The translations under genes and the position numbers were made by a program. This document shows, in pieces, positions 16,749 to 24,003 of a stretch of 24,003 nucleotides of DNA. This DNA comes from an uncultured Ignavibacteriota bacterium. GTDB taxonomy: Bacteria; Bacteroidota; Ignavibacteria; Tepidaquicellales; Tepidaquicellaceae. Below the pieces are notes generated by a model. That model saw nothing but the letters and a program-made list of their open reading frames with translations, ran no database searches and was not told the origin of the DNA. Positions within the stretch are counted from its first letter, which is position 1; every line of letters begins with the position of its first letter. The stretch covers positions 1 to 24,003 of the forward strand of contig CALGOI010000434.1 of the NCBI GenBank assembly GCA_937959065.1. Direction: 5' to 3'.

Positions 16749-17792
16749 ATGAAAAATCTGGTAATAGTATTGATTATAGCGTTTACCTGCACTACCTATT
16801 CGCAGGAATGGATAAGGAATGAGATGACTGAATATTTTGAAAATAAAACCATATATGATATTTCAGTAAACAAAAACATAGTTTGGGTTTGCTCGGATGT
16901 TATTATTCGAGCTGATGGATCAGGGTTTAAAAGTTACGGCTTTGATTCTTTATTAACTGACGGACATTTAGAAAATTTTGAAACTCAATCAAAAGGTAAT
17001 CTCCAATTCCTACAAATTAAATCTAATGGAAAGACGACTTATCTTTTCAATGGTTATTCAACCTTTATAAAAATTGAAGATAACTATGTAACGAGAATAC
17101 AATTCCCATTTGAAAATTATAATCCCGGAATGGAAATGGCAGTTGATGATTTGGGCAGGTTATGGTTGATTGATATGAGCCATATAAATTCAGAATTTGT
17201 AAACAATGTCTACTACCTTGATATGAATAAATTTAAAAAATTTGAGTTGGATAATGGAAGGATGGAGCCGGTTAGAATTGCAGCAAATAAAGAAGTTTAC
17301 CTGCTTATGAATGGGTATAATGATGAAGGTAAACCTGATCATCAATTCTGGATCGTTAATGAAAATAATGAAATTGTAAGGCATAGTTTAAAAGGAGGAG
17401 GTTACAGCCTGGACTCGGATAATGAGAATGTTTATCTGAGCACAAAGGGTGAAATGGCAGTTATCAAGAATGGCGATGATTACAGCTTAGCAGAATACTA
17501 TAATACTAATTCAATGTATGTATCTGATAATAGACCAGCCCCATCATCATCATTCTCGAAAGTAGTAGGGGATTGGATTTACCGTTCTGATATTACTGGA
17601 TTAAGGCGATACAATTATTTAACAAGAATTAATGAGGTAATACCTGTTAATTACAACCCGGAAGAAATTGTTTTTTCTGATTTCAATTTATACAATGATA
17701 CTTTACTGATCGGAAAGAGAAAATCGACATTTGGAGTTTTTAGCCAAATTCCCGAAGTGAAATCAGGTATAAGAATATTGAATATAAAATGA
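16749..17792 (+). CDS. Exported protein with weak propeller-like repeats, no T9SS domain
   Basis: A 347-residue product with a signal peptide cleaved near YS-Q20. The body contains strand-rich units such as VDDLGRLWLIDM and NENVYLS that resemble two-component-regulator-type propeller repeats, but they are too diverged for a firm call. Unlike the other propellers in this window it lacks the C-terminal sorting domain, so it is probably periplasmic or outer-membrane anchored by other means. Its TGA overlaps the ATG of the next small ORF (ATGA at 17789-17792), which suggests coupling. Codon use is AT-rich, like its neighbours. Confidence 0.8.
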   Translation: MKNLVIVLIIAFTCTTYSQEWIRNEMTEYFENKTIYDISVNKNIVWVCSDVIIRADGSGFKSYGFDSLLTDGHLENFETQSKGNLQFLQIKSNGKTTYLFNGYSTFIKIEDNYVTRIQFPFENYNPGMEMAVDDLGRLWLIDMSHINSEFVNNVYYLDMNKFKKFELDNGRMEPVRIAANKEVYLLMNGYNDEGKPDHQFWIVNENNEIVRHSLKGGGYSLDSDNENVYLSTKGEMAVIKNGDDYSLAEYYNTNSMYVSDNRPAPSSSFSKVVGDWIYRSDITGLRRYNYLTRINEVIPVNYNPEEIVFSDFNLYNDTLLIGKRKSTFGVFSQIPEVKSGIRILNIK

Positions 17793-17965
17793 AAATAGAA
17801 TACACGACAGAATCTGTAGAAAGCGAACCCGGTCCTAATTTATATTGGATGGGTTCACGTGAAGAATGTCTTAGATTGTCAAACTTAATTCATCCGCTTG
17901 GCGAGAAGAATGATTCAGAGATTAACTTAACAAAGAATTTTACAAGTACATGCCTTATCCACTAA
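17789..17965 (+). CDS. Small uncharacterised ORF, 58 residues, possibly a truncated gene
   Basis: ATG at 17789-17791 overlaps the preceding stop as ATGA, and the frame runs to TAA at 17963-17965. The protein starts MKIEYTTESVESEPGPNLYW and continues with a predicted helix (MGSREECLRLSNLIHPLGE) and a short strand. This start of strand, aromatic turn and helix resembles the N-terminal part of roughly 90-100-residue immunity-type proteins (Imm32-like), so the gene may be truncated. That family link is a weak inference. The last 11 bp overlap the 3' end of the convergent gene at 17955. Confidence 0.5.
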   Translation: MKIEYTTESVESEPGPNLYWMGSREECLRLSNLIHPLGEKNDSEINLTKNFTSTCLIH

Positions 17966-18716
17966 AAGCATTGTGATATCCTTGAAGCCAGAATAAACCT
18001 TCAATTGAATCACCAATTTGTGGTATGTAATTTTCGGTGATTATATTCTTAGCGGAAACGTACAGGTTGATACCAAAAATAGTCTCGGAATCAGGGTGAT
18101 TTATTACGAGTCCATAAATCTTATATATAAGCTCATCATCAAAGTAAATTTCCTCGAGTTCTTCAATCGTTAGCATAAACTGGTAATCACAAAAATCATT
18201 AACTTCAGCAAAGATCGCAGCTCCGTCAATTCTATAAGACTCACCATCAACCTCAACTTCCCGTGGGATACTTTTTTGCATAGAATAAGCTAAACCACTA
18301 AAATAAAAGTCTATGGGTTTATTAGTTGAGTATAGATGAGAATTAAAACTATAAAATGGGTCGAAAAAATTTACATCAGCAAAACCGCTTAGAAATTCAG
18401 CCTTGATATTTGCTTCATATCCCCTGTTATCCTCTGTAATTTCTGTTATAACGACTTCGGTTTTTATGCCCCTTACGGAAGCAGGATAAAATGCTTTTAC
18501 AATTAATTCTTTTTTTGTGGGCACTTCAAGTGAAATCCACCGTACATCTTCAAGTGGATACGAGTTTGCAATCAAAGATTTTTTTTTGAAAAAGGTTGAA
18601 TTATTATATTTATTAATTACCTCGCCATGATTAAACATTTTATCTACAATAATATTTCTTAAACCATCAGGTTCAACTCCAGGTGCTAAAGTATCAAAAT
18701 GGCTTTTTAACTCCAT
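17955..18716 (-). CDS. Uncharacterised protein with a C-terminal GDSIEGLFWLQGY signature
   Basis: A 253-residue soluble protein without signal peptide or membrane helices. I cannot assign a family. The C-terminal IPQIGDSIEGLFWLQGY resembles a G-D-x-I-x-G-x-x-W-L-Q-G ending that I recall from unnamed bacterial proteins. Otherwise it shows alternating strands and acidic stretches (TIEELEEIYFDDELIYKIYGL). It starts 8 bp after the GNAT gene stop, so it is probably the third gene of a minus-strand operon with the methyltransferase and GNAT genes. It looks more AT-rich than those two and may have been added later. Confidence 0.78.
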   Translation of the reverse strand: MELKSHFDTLAPGVEPDGLRNIIVDKMFNHGEVINKYNNSTFFKKKSLIANSYPLEDVRWISLEVPTKKELIVKAFYPASVRGIKTEVVITEITEDNRGYEANIKAEFLSGFADVNFFDPFYSFNSHLYSTNKPIDFYFSGLAYSMQKSIPREVEVDGESYRIDGAAIFAEVNDFCDYQFMLTIEELEEIYFDDELIYKIYGLVINHPDSETIFGINLYVSAKNIITENYIPQIGDSIEGLFWLQGYHNAFSG

Positions 18717-18724
18717 AGAATCAT

Positions 18725-19537
18725 CTAAAATTCAAAAATATAATTAGGCCTCACATACGCAAGTTTAAAGCCGGATCTAATCATGTTGCGGTAAGAGGGT
18801 GAAGGTTTTTCGGGAGTGTCTTCGGCTGTTTCGGTAGCCAGGAATTTACACCCGGCTTCGATGGCTTTATTTGTGCGGTAATTAATGAGCACTTTTTGCG
18901 CTCCTTTTCCGCGGTGTTCCTCCAGCGTAGCGCCTATCGCGAGTGAAGCGATGTCTTCATAAAAGTGCATGGCAGCCGCTGAGATGGGAGTGTCCCCGTC
19001 ATATATAAGGAAGTAGAGCCAGTCATCCCTGCCTATACCGGCTGAGATTATCTCGCCGGCTAATCCTTCCCACCCAAAAGACTCAGCAATTATCCTGCTG
19101 AAATCGCTTTTCTCGTTTAAGCCAATAGGTTTGACCGAGAGGGCTGATTCTATCTTTGGCAGTTTATCCGAAGGGAGTTCGTAATATAGCTGAGCCCAGT
19201 TATTATAATGTTTGAATCCCTTAGACAGAAGAACATCCTTAATATTTCCCGGTTCAGCCTCGGGGCTGACCTGGACAAAGAAGCGGGGAATCTTATTATC
19301 CCGGAAGAAATCCATAATTTCATCTATACCGGTTGATTTGAGGGGAGCGTCTATCCCGATCTTCAGTGCACGGTTAAAGCCGAGTATATCCAGAGAAGGT
19401 ACGGCAATCGCACCGTAAGATGATTCATCTTTGATGAGCACTTTACTGTCCGGGCTGCCGCTAAGGTAATTTTTGAAGCAGGAAGCGAAATAATCCCATT
19501 CGCTCAGTTCAATTTTTTTATGGAATACGTTTTGCAA
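18725..19537 (-). CDS. GNAT-family N-acetyltransferase, probably two tandem GNAT folds
   Basis: A 270-residue cytoplasmic acetyltransferase. The active C-terminal GNAT half (about 133-270) has the acetyl-CoA loop HRGKGAQ at 208-214 after a beta strand (ASLAIGATL), and a late NMIRSGFKLAYVRPNY block. The N-terminal half has similar strand-helix spacing (FFVQVSPEAEPGNIKDVLLSKGFKHY) but no clear pyrophosphate loop, so it may be a degenerate GNAT copy. The acceptor substrate is unknown. It lies 4 bp downstream of the methyltransferase gene, which points to one transcript. Confidence 0.87.
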   Translation of the reverse strand: MQNVFHKKIELSEWDYFASCFKNYLSGSPDSKVLIKDESSYGAIAVPSLDILGFNRALKIGIDAPLKSTGIDEIMDFFRDNKIPRFFVQVSPEAEPGNIKDVLLSKGFKHYNNWAQLYYELPSDKLPKIESALSVKPIGLNEKSDFSRIIAESFGWEGLAGEIISAGIGRDDWLYFLIYDGDTPISAAAMHFYEDIASLAIGATLEEHRGKGAQKVLINYRTNKAIEAGCKFLATETAEDTPEKPSPSYRNMIRSGFKLAYVRPNYIFEF

Positions 19538-19541
19538 GGTT

Positions 19542-20363
19542 TTATGCCTTTGTTGCTATCACCTGGAGGTATTCTCCAACCATTACTGTGTCATGACCTT
19601 TGGAGATATTGTGCTTTTTAAAGACTTCGGTTATCTCATCTTTGAATTTATCCTGCTCATCTTCCTCCAGGAATTCGTAAACAGTTTTTATCGGTCCGAA
19701 GTAATTCACAAAATACTCAGTTGTGCCCGCCGGATCGACATCATAAATCAATTCAGTAGTTCGCTTAGTAAACTCTATATCAGATGCATAATCTTTGAAT
19801 CTCTCTTTCACGATCTCCTCGTCACCCCATTCGTTGGGTTTAGCTACACCGGGAGGAGGGGGCGGAGCATATTTGCTTATGGTACCGAAGAAATCTTCAG
19901 CGAAATCGTTTTGAGTCCAGTTAGCCATGACGACTTTCCCGCCGGGCTTGCAGACGCGGAATAATTCTTTTGTAGTAACATCGGGTCGTGGACAGAACAT
20001 TGCTCCGAACATTGTAAGAACGTAATCGAACTGATTGTCAGAATAAGGTAATGCCTCCGCATCCCCCACAATAAAATCTATATTCAGATTTTGCTCTTCG
20101 GCTCTTTCTTTCGACTGCCTTATGAGGTCATCGACGATATCAATTCCATTTGCATGTGCGCCCTTTTCGGCGGCGAGTATGGCAAGGTTACCTGTACCGC
20201 AGGCAACGTCGAGAACTTTAGATCCGGGTCCGATCTCGAGGCTGTTGATCAGGTCATTTGCGGCAGGGACAAGGGTTTTAGCGATAACCCCAAAATCACC
20301 ATTGGCCCAGGTATCAGCCATTTTTAGTTTAATGACCTTAATGTCAGGTGCAGATTGTTCCAT
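19542..20363 (-). CDS. Class I SAM-dependent methyltransferase (Ubie/Methyltransf_11 type)
   Basis: A 273-residue cytoplasmic methyltransferase. Motif I is VLDVACGTGN at about 50-59, then GIDIVDDLI (acidic end of strand 2), DFIVGDAEALPYSDNQFDYVLTMFG (motif II region) and FRVCKPGGKVVMANW. A proline run (APPPPPGVAKPNEWG) after the Rossmann core is typical of a small-molecule subfamily. The substrate is not readable. It heads a tight minus-strand operon (gaps of 4 and 8 bp) with the GNAT and the uncharacterised protein, so methylation and acetylation of related small molecules is a possible theme, but only by position. Confidence 0.9.
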   Translation of the reverse strand: MEQSAPDIKVIKLKMADTWANGDFGVIAKTLVPAANDLINSLEIGPGSKVLDVACGTGNLAILAAEKGAHANGIDIVDDLIRQSKERAEEQNLNIDFIVGDAEALPYSDNQFDYVLTMFGAMFCPRPDVTTKELFRVCKPGGKVVMANWTQNDFAEDFFGTISKYAPPPPPGVAKPNEWGDEEIVKERFKDYASDIEFTKRTTELIYDVDPAGTTEYFVNYFGPIKTVYEFLEEDEQDKFKDEITEVFKKHNISKGHDTVMVGEYLQVIATKA

Positions 20364-20427
20364 AAATCAAATTTATTTGGAATAAACTATAAAATATTAA
20401 TAATAGTAAAAAGTATCAACTTTCAAT

Positions 20428-20463
20428 AAAAAAAACCGCCCCGGGAAAAACACCGGAACGGTT
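20428..20463 (-). terminator. Rho-independent terminator of the Kelch protein gene
   Basis: On the minus strand, arms at 20453-20463 and 20434-20444 form an 11-bp stem (AACCG..CCGG / CCGG..CGGTT, two G-T wobbles) with an 8-nt loop and then an unbroken T run. It lies about 22 bp past the stop at 20486. Confidence 0.9.
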
Positions 20464-20485
20464 GTATTTTATTCAGGAGGAACTT

Positions 20486-21901
20486 CTATTTAAGCAAAGT
20501 CATCTTTTTTGTTTCGGAATAATCTCCAGTGGTCAATCTGAAGAAATATATGCCTGATGTAAATCCATGCGCATTAAAGACATATTCATAAGAACCGGCA
20601 GAAAGCTCCTGATTTACAAGTTCTGATATTTCTCTGCCGGTAATGTCATATATTGCCAGCTTTACAACACCGGAAGTCTTTGTAATATCGAAACGAATTT
20701 TCGTTGACGGATTAAACGGATTAGGGTAATTCTGATGCAGCGAAGCGGAATTTGGGATTGCATTTGAGATCTGGGTAATCGCTGACGGAATAGTATCCGT
20801 AAAAATCATTGAAGTTGAATTTAATGACGGACCTGTTGTCACTCCGCCCGTAATCATGAATTTATAATTGTTTCCATCGTAACCAAGGCCTGCGTAATGA
20901 GCGCATAAGGGGATCGTCGAAGCAGGCAGAGGTGAAAATGATGATGGAGGAGTGAACAGATAATGATTATTTATGGCATCAAACCCTATAGTCCTGCTGC
21001 CTCCGCTGACAATTCCCGTACCATTGGGAAGCCATGCCCCCTGATGCCGCGCCAGCCCTCCGCCGGGAATCACATTGGAGTGAACGGTGTATGTGGTGTT
21101 ATTGGGATTTACCAGATCTATTTCAGCCTCGATCACGTCAGGTGAAATTATTCCTCCGGCTTTAATACCGCCGATTATGTATGCTGTAATTGTAGACCCG
21201 CTCCTTGAAGTATTATCTACCACCAGTAACGGATTTGCAATCCCGAAAGGAAGGGTTGGGTAAGCAATCACAAAATTAAGGAAGGCACTAAAAATACGCA
21301 TTTCGGCCGATTCCAAAAATCCTGCTTCGAGAGTAGCAGTAGGATTCACTCCTCCAACAATCAAAGCACAAGTATCATTCAGTTTTTCACTGGCCTGAAG
21401 AAAAACTGAATCCGGCAAATCAATTCCTGTCGACCAGGCATTCAGGTCTATTGAATATTGATATATCCTGTTAGTTCCGTTAGAGGTTGGAGAATTCAAG
21501 CCCCCGAAGACATACATCACATTTCCAAATATTGCTGCGGAATGGTTTCTCCTCGGCGCGGGCATTGGAGCGATATAGGACCACTGTCCCGTGCGGAAAT
21601 TGTATTTCATACACGTCCTGGTGGGTACTCCGCCTCCGGTAGTATCTCCGCCTGTTATAAAGAGCCAGGTTGTGTCATTTCGAGTGAAAGTTGCTGATGC
21701 GCCATAATATCTAACGCCGGCGGGAATATTTGGAGCAGGGCTCCAGTTACCGCCATCAGTTTCAGGCAGGATGGTGGTATAATTAACATTGTTATACCCT
21801 GCCTCTTCGAGTGTGACCGGAGTCCGTCCGGAATTTGAAATATAACCGGAAGCAAGAATACCTATCACACAAAATGCTGTAAGTGCAATAATTTTCTTCA
21901 T
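20486..21901 (-). CDS. Secreted Kelch-repeat beta-propeller protein with T9SS type A sorting domain
   Basis: A 471-residue type IX cargo protein. It begins with a signal sequence (MKKIIALTAFCVIGILASGYIS). Kelch repeats are visible as GG doublets with following aromatic and Trp positions: WLFITGGD, MYVFGGLNS with W in LNAWSTG, CALIVGG, YIIGG, FMITGG; 'MPAPRRNHSAAIFGNVMYVFGG' is a classic Kelch unit. The C-terminal sorting domain (HQNYPNPFNPST, IYDITGREIS, TSGIYFFRL, TKKMTLLK) ends the protein. Kelch propellers usually bind carbohydrates or proteins; the ligand is unknown. The gene is followed by a strong terminator and preceded by the structured element at 21942-22056, 41 bp before its start codon. 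Confidence 0.93.
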   Translation of the reverse strand: MKKIIALTAFCVIGILASGYISNSGRTPVTLEEAGYNNVNYTTILPETDGGNWSPAPNIPAGVRYYGASATFTRNDTTWLFITGGDTTGGGVPTRTCMKYNFRTGQWSYIAPMPAPRRNHSAAIFGNVMYVFGGLNSPTSNGTNRIYQYSIDLNAWSTGIDLPDSVFLQASEKLNDTCALIVGGVNPTATLEAGFLESAEMRIFSAFLNFVIAYPTLPFGIANPLLVVDNTSRSGSTITAYIIGGIKAGGIISPDVIEAEIDLVNPNNTTYTVHSNVIPGGGLARHQGAWLPNGTGIVSGGSRTIGFDAINNHYLFTPPSSFSPLPASTIPLCAHYAGLGYDGNNYKFMITGGVTTGPSLNSTSMIFTDTIPSAITQISNAIPNSASLHQNYPNPFNPSTKIRFDITKTSGVVKLAIYDITGREISELVNQELSAGSYEYVFNAHGFTSGIYFFRLTTGDYSETKKMTLLK

Positions 21902-21941
21902 TTTAATATTTATTTAGATTTAAAAAATAAAGCCTTTTCTT

Positions 21942-22056
21942 ACGGGCAAACTCCCCGGTATTGAGACCGGTCTCTAATACCGGAGGTTACCCGTTTCCTG
22001 TGAGATAGGAAACCCGTCGAAGAATGAGTGGAAAAATTGTAATTAATCTCACAGGA
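21942..22056. other. Structured intergenic element: long hairpin, second hairpin, and competing long-range stem
   Basis: The 335-bp gap between divergent genes holds three interlocking inverted repeats. Hairpin 1 (21942-21994) has outer ACGGG/CCCGT, a partial middle helix, and an inner CCGGTATT-GAGA / TCTC-T-AATACCGG stem with loop CCGG, about 20 bp in all. Hairpin 2 is GTTTCCT (21993-21999) / AGGAAAC (22007-22013), loop GTGAGAT. A perfect 11-bp inverted repeat, TCCTGTGAGAT (21996-22006) / ATCTCACAGGA (22046-22056), uses the left arm and loop of hairpin 2, so the two exclude each other. ACCCGT also occurs twice (21989-21994, 22012-22017), so the outer ACGGG has two possible partners, one of which would make a three-way junction. 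I recognise no known riboswitch motif. Both flanking genes point away from it, so it is not a terminator for either. Confidence 0.75.
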
Positions 22057-22108
22057 TACTTTATTCAAAAATATCCACCGTGACTGCCATTTTACAAAAA
22101 GAAATTTT

Positions 22109-22116
22109 TAAATTTG
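22109..22116 (+). promoter_or_regulatory. Candidate Bacteroidetes-type -7 box for the gene at 22237
   Basis: TAAATTTG is an exact TAnnTTTG match. It predicts a transcript starting near 22121 with a leader of about 115 nt before the ATG at 22237. No clear -33 element is visible. Confidence 0.35.
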
Positions 22117-22236
22117 CACCATGGAATTATTCAGGACAGAATGCCCGGATGAAAACAAGTACTTGTATTTATGTAACTTAAATAATAAGCAAATTTGGGA
22201 TATTGCTTATTTTTGTAACCACGAGTATTTTACAAA

Positions 22237-23685
22237 ATGCATAACTCAAAGCTGATAGAGATCCTAAGAAAGTTTGATAAGAAAGAAATAAACGGATTTT
22301 ACGATTACGTTTGCTCACCGTATTTCAATAAGGAGAAAGTGATTATGAATCTTACAGAGCACTTAAAAAAGAGCTATCCGGATTTTAAGGAGGAATTTAT
22401 TCAAAAGGAAAAAGTATACAAAAAGCTTTACCCCGGTAAAAAGTACAATGACTCGGTAATGCGGAATGTACTATCTAAAACCATGAGGCTGGCAGAGGAT
22501 TTTTTAACGTTAAAGGAATTCGAATACAATACAGATTATTACCGGACCATACTCAGCCTCAGGGGAGCCGGGGAGAAGAAGCTGGAGTTCCTTTTCAGCA
22601 AAGCCGATGAGCGGGCGAAGAAATATATCGGTTCATTGCCATACCGGGTAGATATGTATTATCTTTTAAACATTATGTAAGAAGATGTGGTGAGACGGTT
22701 TGCTATGCGGAAAGAGAGCAGGATGTATCTGAAGGAGGATAATATTCAGAAAGTTGCCGATAACTTAATTTCTTTTTTTGTAACAGAGTTATTGCGGACA
22801 TACGCGGTAATGCTGAACACACATAAGCACAATTTTGAAAGAGTACTTAATTTTGATTTTTTTAACGGAATGTTAAAAGTCTTTGAAGATAACATAGAGC
22901 AATTTTCTGAGAACAGGTATGCTAACCTTTATTATAATTCGATCAAATTATTCTTAACAGAGGAAGAAGAGCACTTTGACAGAATTAGGGAATTGACACG
23001 TGATAATTACGAAACACTTCCGATCATCGACAGAAAGAATGCATATGTTGTACAGATAAATTATTGCGCTGAGCGAGTAAACAAAGGTGATCTCGATTTC
23101 CTGTCAAAGAAGCTCGAGATATATAAGGAGGTATTGGACCGGAAGGCTCACTATGAGGGATTACCATATATATCACATGTTCTATATACCGGTATAGCTT
23201 TTGCGGCCATTAACCGCGGGGAAATGGATTGGGCGATGAAGTTTATTAATACATACCGCAATGAGTTAACCGATATACACAGGGATAACTCTTATTACAT
23301 AGTAATGTCAGAGTATTACTTAAATATGGGAGATATTGACAGGGCACTTGAAAGTCTTTCGAAGGTAAAAAGGAATGATCCAGTTTACAAAGAGGAGGTT
23401 TATTTTCTTCTAATGAAGATATTCTACACTTCAGGTATGACAGAGCAATTTTATTCGGAGGTGGAAAGTTTTAGAAATTTTATCCAGCACAGCAGGGAAA
23501 TTTCCGAAAGAAGAAAAAAGCTCGCAAGAAGTTTTATAACACTGATTAAAAAACTTTATTCGTTTAAACAAAACAAAGAGATCGGAAAGAGAACGGATTA
23601 TATTTCTCTTAGAGAGGATATTATTAAGAATGAGTATGTGTCCGATAAATTCTGGCTGCTTGAAAAACTTACCGAGCTTGAGTAA
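22237..23685 (+). pseudogene. Uncharacterised helical (TPR-like) protein gene split by an in-frame TAA
   Basis: Two stretches in the same frame, 22237-22677 and 22681-23685, are separated only by TAA at 22678-22680. Together they would encode about 482 residues. The N-terminal part (KLIEILRKFDKKEINGFYDYVCSPYFNKEKVI) matches the start of a large unnamed Bacteroidetes/Ignavibacteria family that I recall ('KLLEVLKTFSK-E-K-F-FL-SPYFN'). The C-terminal part is all-helical and TPR-like (for example YYIVMSEYYLNMGDIDRALESLSKV, then YKEEVYFLLMKIFYTSG). No signal peptide or catalytic motif is seen. The downstream part could restart at GTG 22687, but its first residues read as mid-protein sequence, so a nonsense change or sequencing error in one gene is more likely than two genes. 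Confidence 0.75.
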
Positions 23686-23689
23686 TTTT

Positions 23690-23992
23690 TTATTTGATCA
23701 GGACCATTTTTTTAACCATAGAGAATCCACCCGCCGACAACTTATATAAATATACTCCTCCTGTCAAGTCTGCTGCGTTAAATGTATATGAATATTTTCC
23801 TGAACGGAGATCCTGATCTACCAAAGTGGCTATTTCTCTCCCGGTGATATCAAATACCTTAAGCTTAACATAACCATTATAGGGAATATCAAAAGATATG
23901 GTTGTGGATGGGTTGAATGGATTAGGGTAATTCTGATGGAGATTGTATTCTAAAGGGATATTTGTATTTAAAGTGCGGTTATTGGTCAGGAT
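23690..23992 (-). pseudogene. C-terminal end of another T9SS cargo protein, cut by an in-frame stop
   Basis: The minus strand encodes about 100 residues ending at the stop 23690-23692. They form a complete type A sorting domain: LHQNYPNPFNPSTTISF, VKLKVFDITGREIATLVDQ, GKYSYTFNA, GGVYLYKL, final MVKKMVLIK. Just upstream, in frame, the minus strand has TAA at 23995-23993, only about 17 residues before the QNYPNP motif. The linker that normally joins this domain to the passenger is therefore interrupted. The other two frames also close within the last 25 bases of the window, so the passenger is out of frame or lost. The gene is convergent with the split gene that ends at 23685. Confidence 0.8.
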
Positions 23993-24003
23993 TTAAGTAA
24001 TTG

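Noticed and set aside
21942..22017. c-di-GMP-I (GEMM) riboswitch, suggested by GGGCAAAC and AGGTTACC
   Set aside because: The central GACGCAAAGCC block and tetraloop-receptor layout are missing, so it does not meet the consensus.
22121..22255. 44-residue ORF (start MELFRTECPDENKYLYLCNL) directly after the TAAATTTG box, overlapping the start of the gene at 22237
   Set aside because: Its ATG would fall at or next to the predicted transcription start, and it overlaps the better-supported gene; no recognisable domain.
1..24003. Alternative genetic code explaining the interrupted genes
   Set aside because: The interruptions involve TGA, TAA and a frameshift, while intact genes here end normally with TAA, TGA and TAG.

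Overview
The window looks like chromosomal DNA from the Ignavibacteria/Chlorobi-Bacteroidetes side of the tree. The main reason is four C-terminal sorting domains of the type IX secretion system, each containing the 'QNYPNPFNPST' sequence typical of Ignavibacteriota, plus Bacteroidetes-style TAnnTTTG promoter boxes. No 16S rRNA or other decisive marker is present, so the assignment is an inference. I see no tRNA, rRNA, CRISPR array, insertion sequence or prophage.

Layout. (1) 1-2711: the 3' end of a histidine kinase, a strong terminator, a lipoprotein-like MsrA on the minus strand, and a diverging secreted beta-propeller gene broken by a one-base frameshift. (2) 2715-8612, all minus strand: an MBL-fold lipoprotein, a DUF3943 protein overlapping an outer-membrane barrel gene by four bases, a methyltransferase, and a GNAT/nitrilase fusion. 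(3) 8642-10770: an 18-bp tandem duplication, a secreted SBBP-repeat protein with its terminator, a REP-like palindrome and another terminator. (4) 10787-12474: diverging TerC and DedA membrane proteins. (5) 12500-16062: mnmG on the minus strand and a beta-CASP RNase-like gene on the plus strand, separated by about 290 bp that hold a near-canonical ParB-binding parS site. (6) 16116-18716: an AT-rich patch of four poorly known genes, including a 58-codon ORF coupled by ATGA to the gene before it. (7) 18725-20363: a GNAT and a methyltransferase packed tightly with the last gene of that patch. (8) 20428-24003: a secreted Kelch protein, a divergent intergenic region with an unusually structured inverted-repeat element, a long gene split by an in-frame TAA, and the 3' end of another T9SS cargo gene, also cut by an in-frame TAA.

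How it fits together. Most genes serve the envelope: T9SS cargo, outer-membrane barrels, lipoproteins and membrane transporters. Housekeeping genes (mnmG, msrA) lie among them. The parS-like site next to mnmG (gidA) fits an origin-proximal location. Four genes are interrupted, by different lesions (TGA, one missing base, TAA, TAA). That points to gene decay or uncorrected assembly errors rather than a changed genetic code.

The items most worth a second look are the structured element at 21942-22056, the parS-like site at 14586-14601 with two weaker relatives, and the cluster of interrupted genes.
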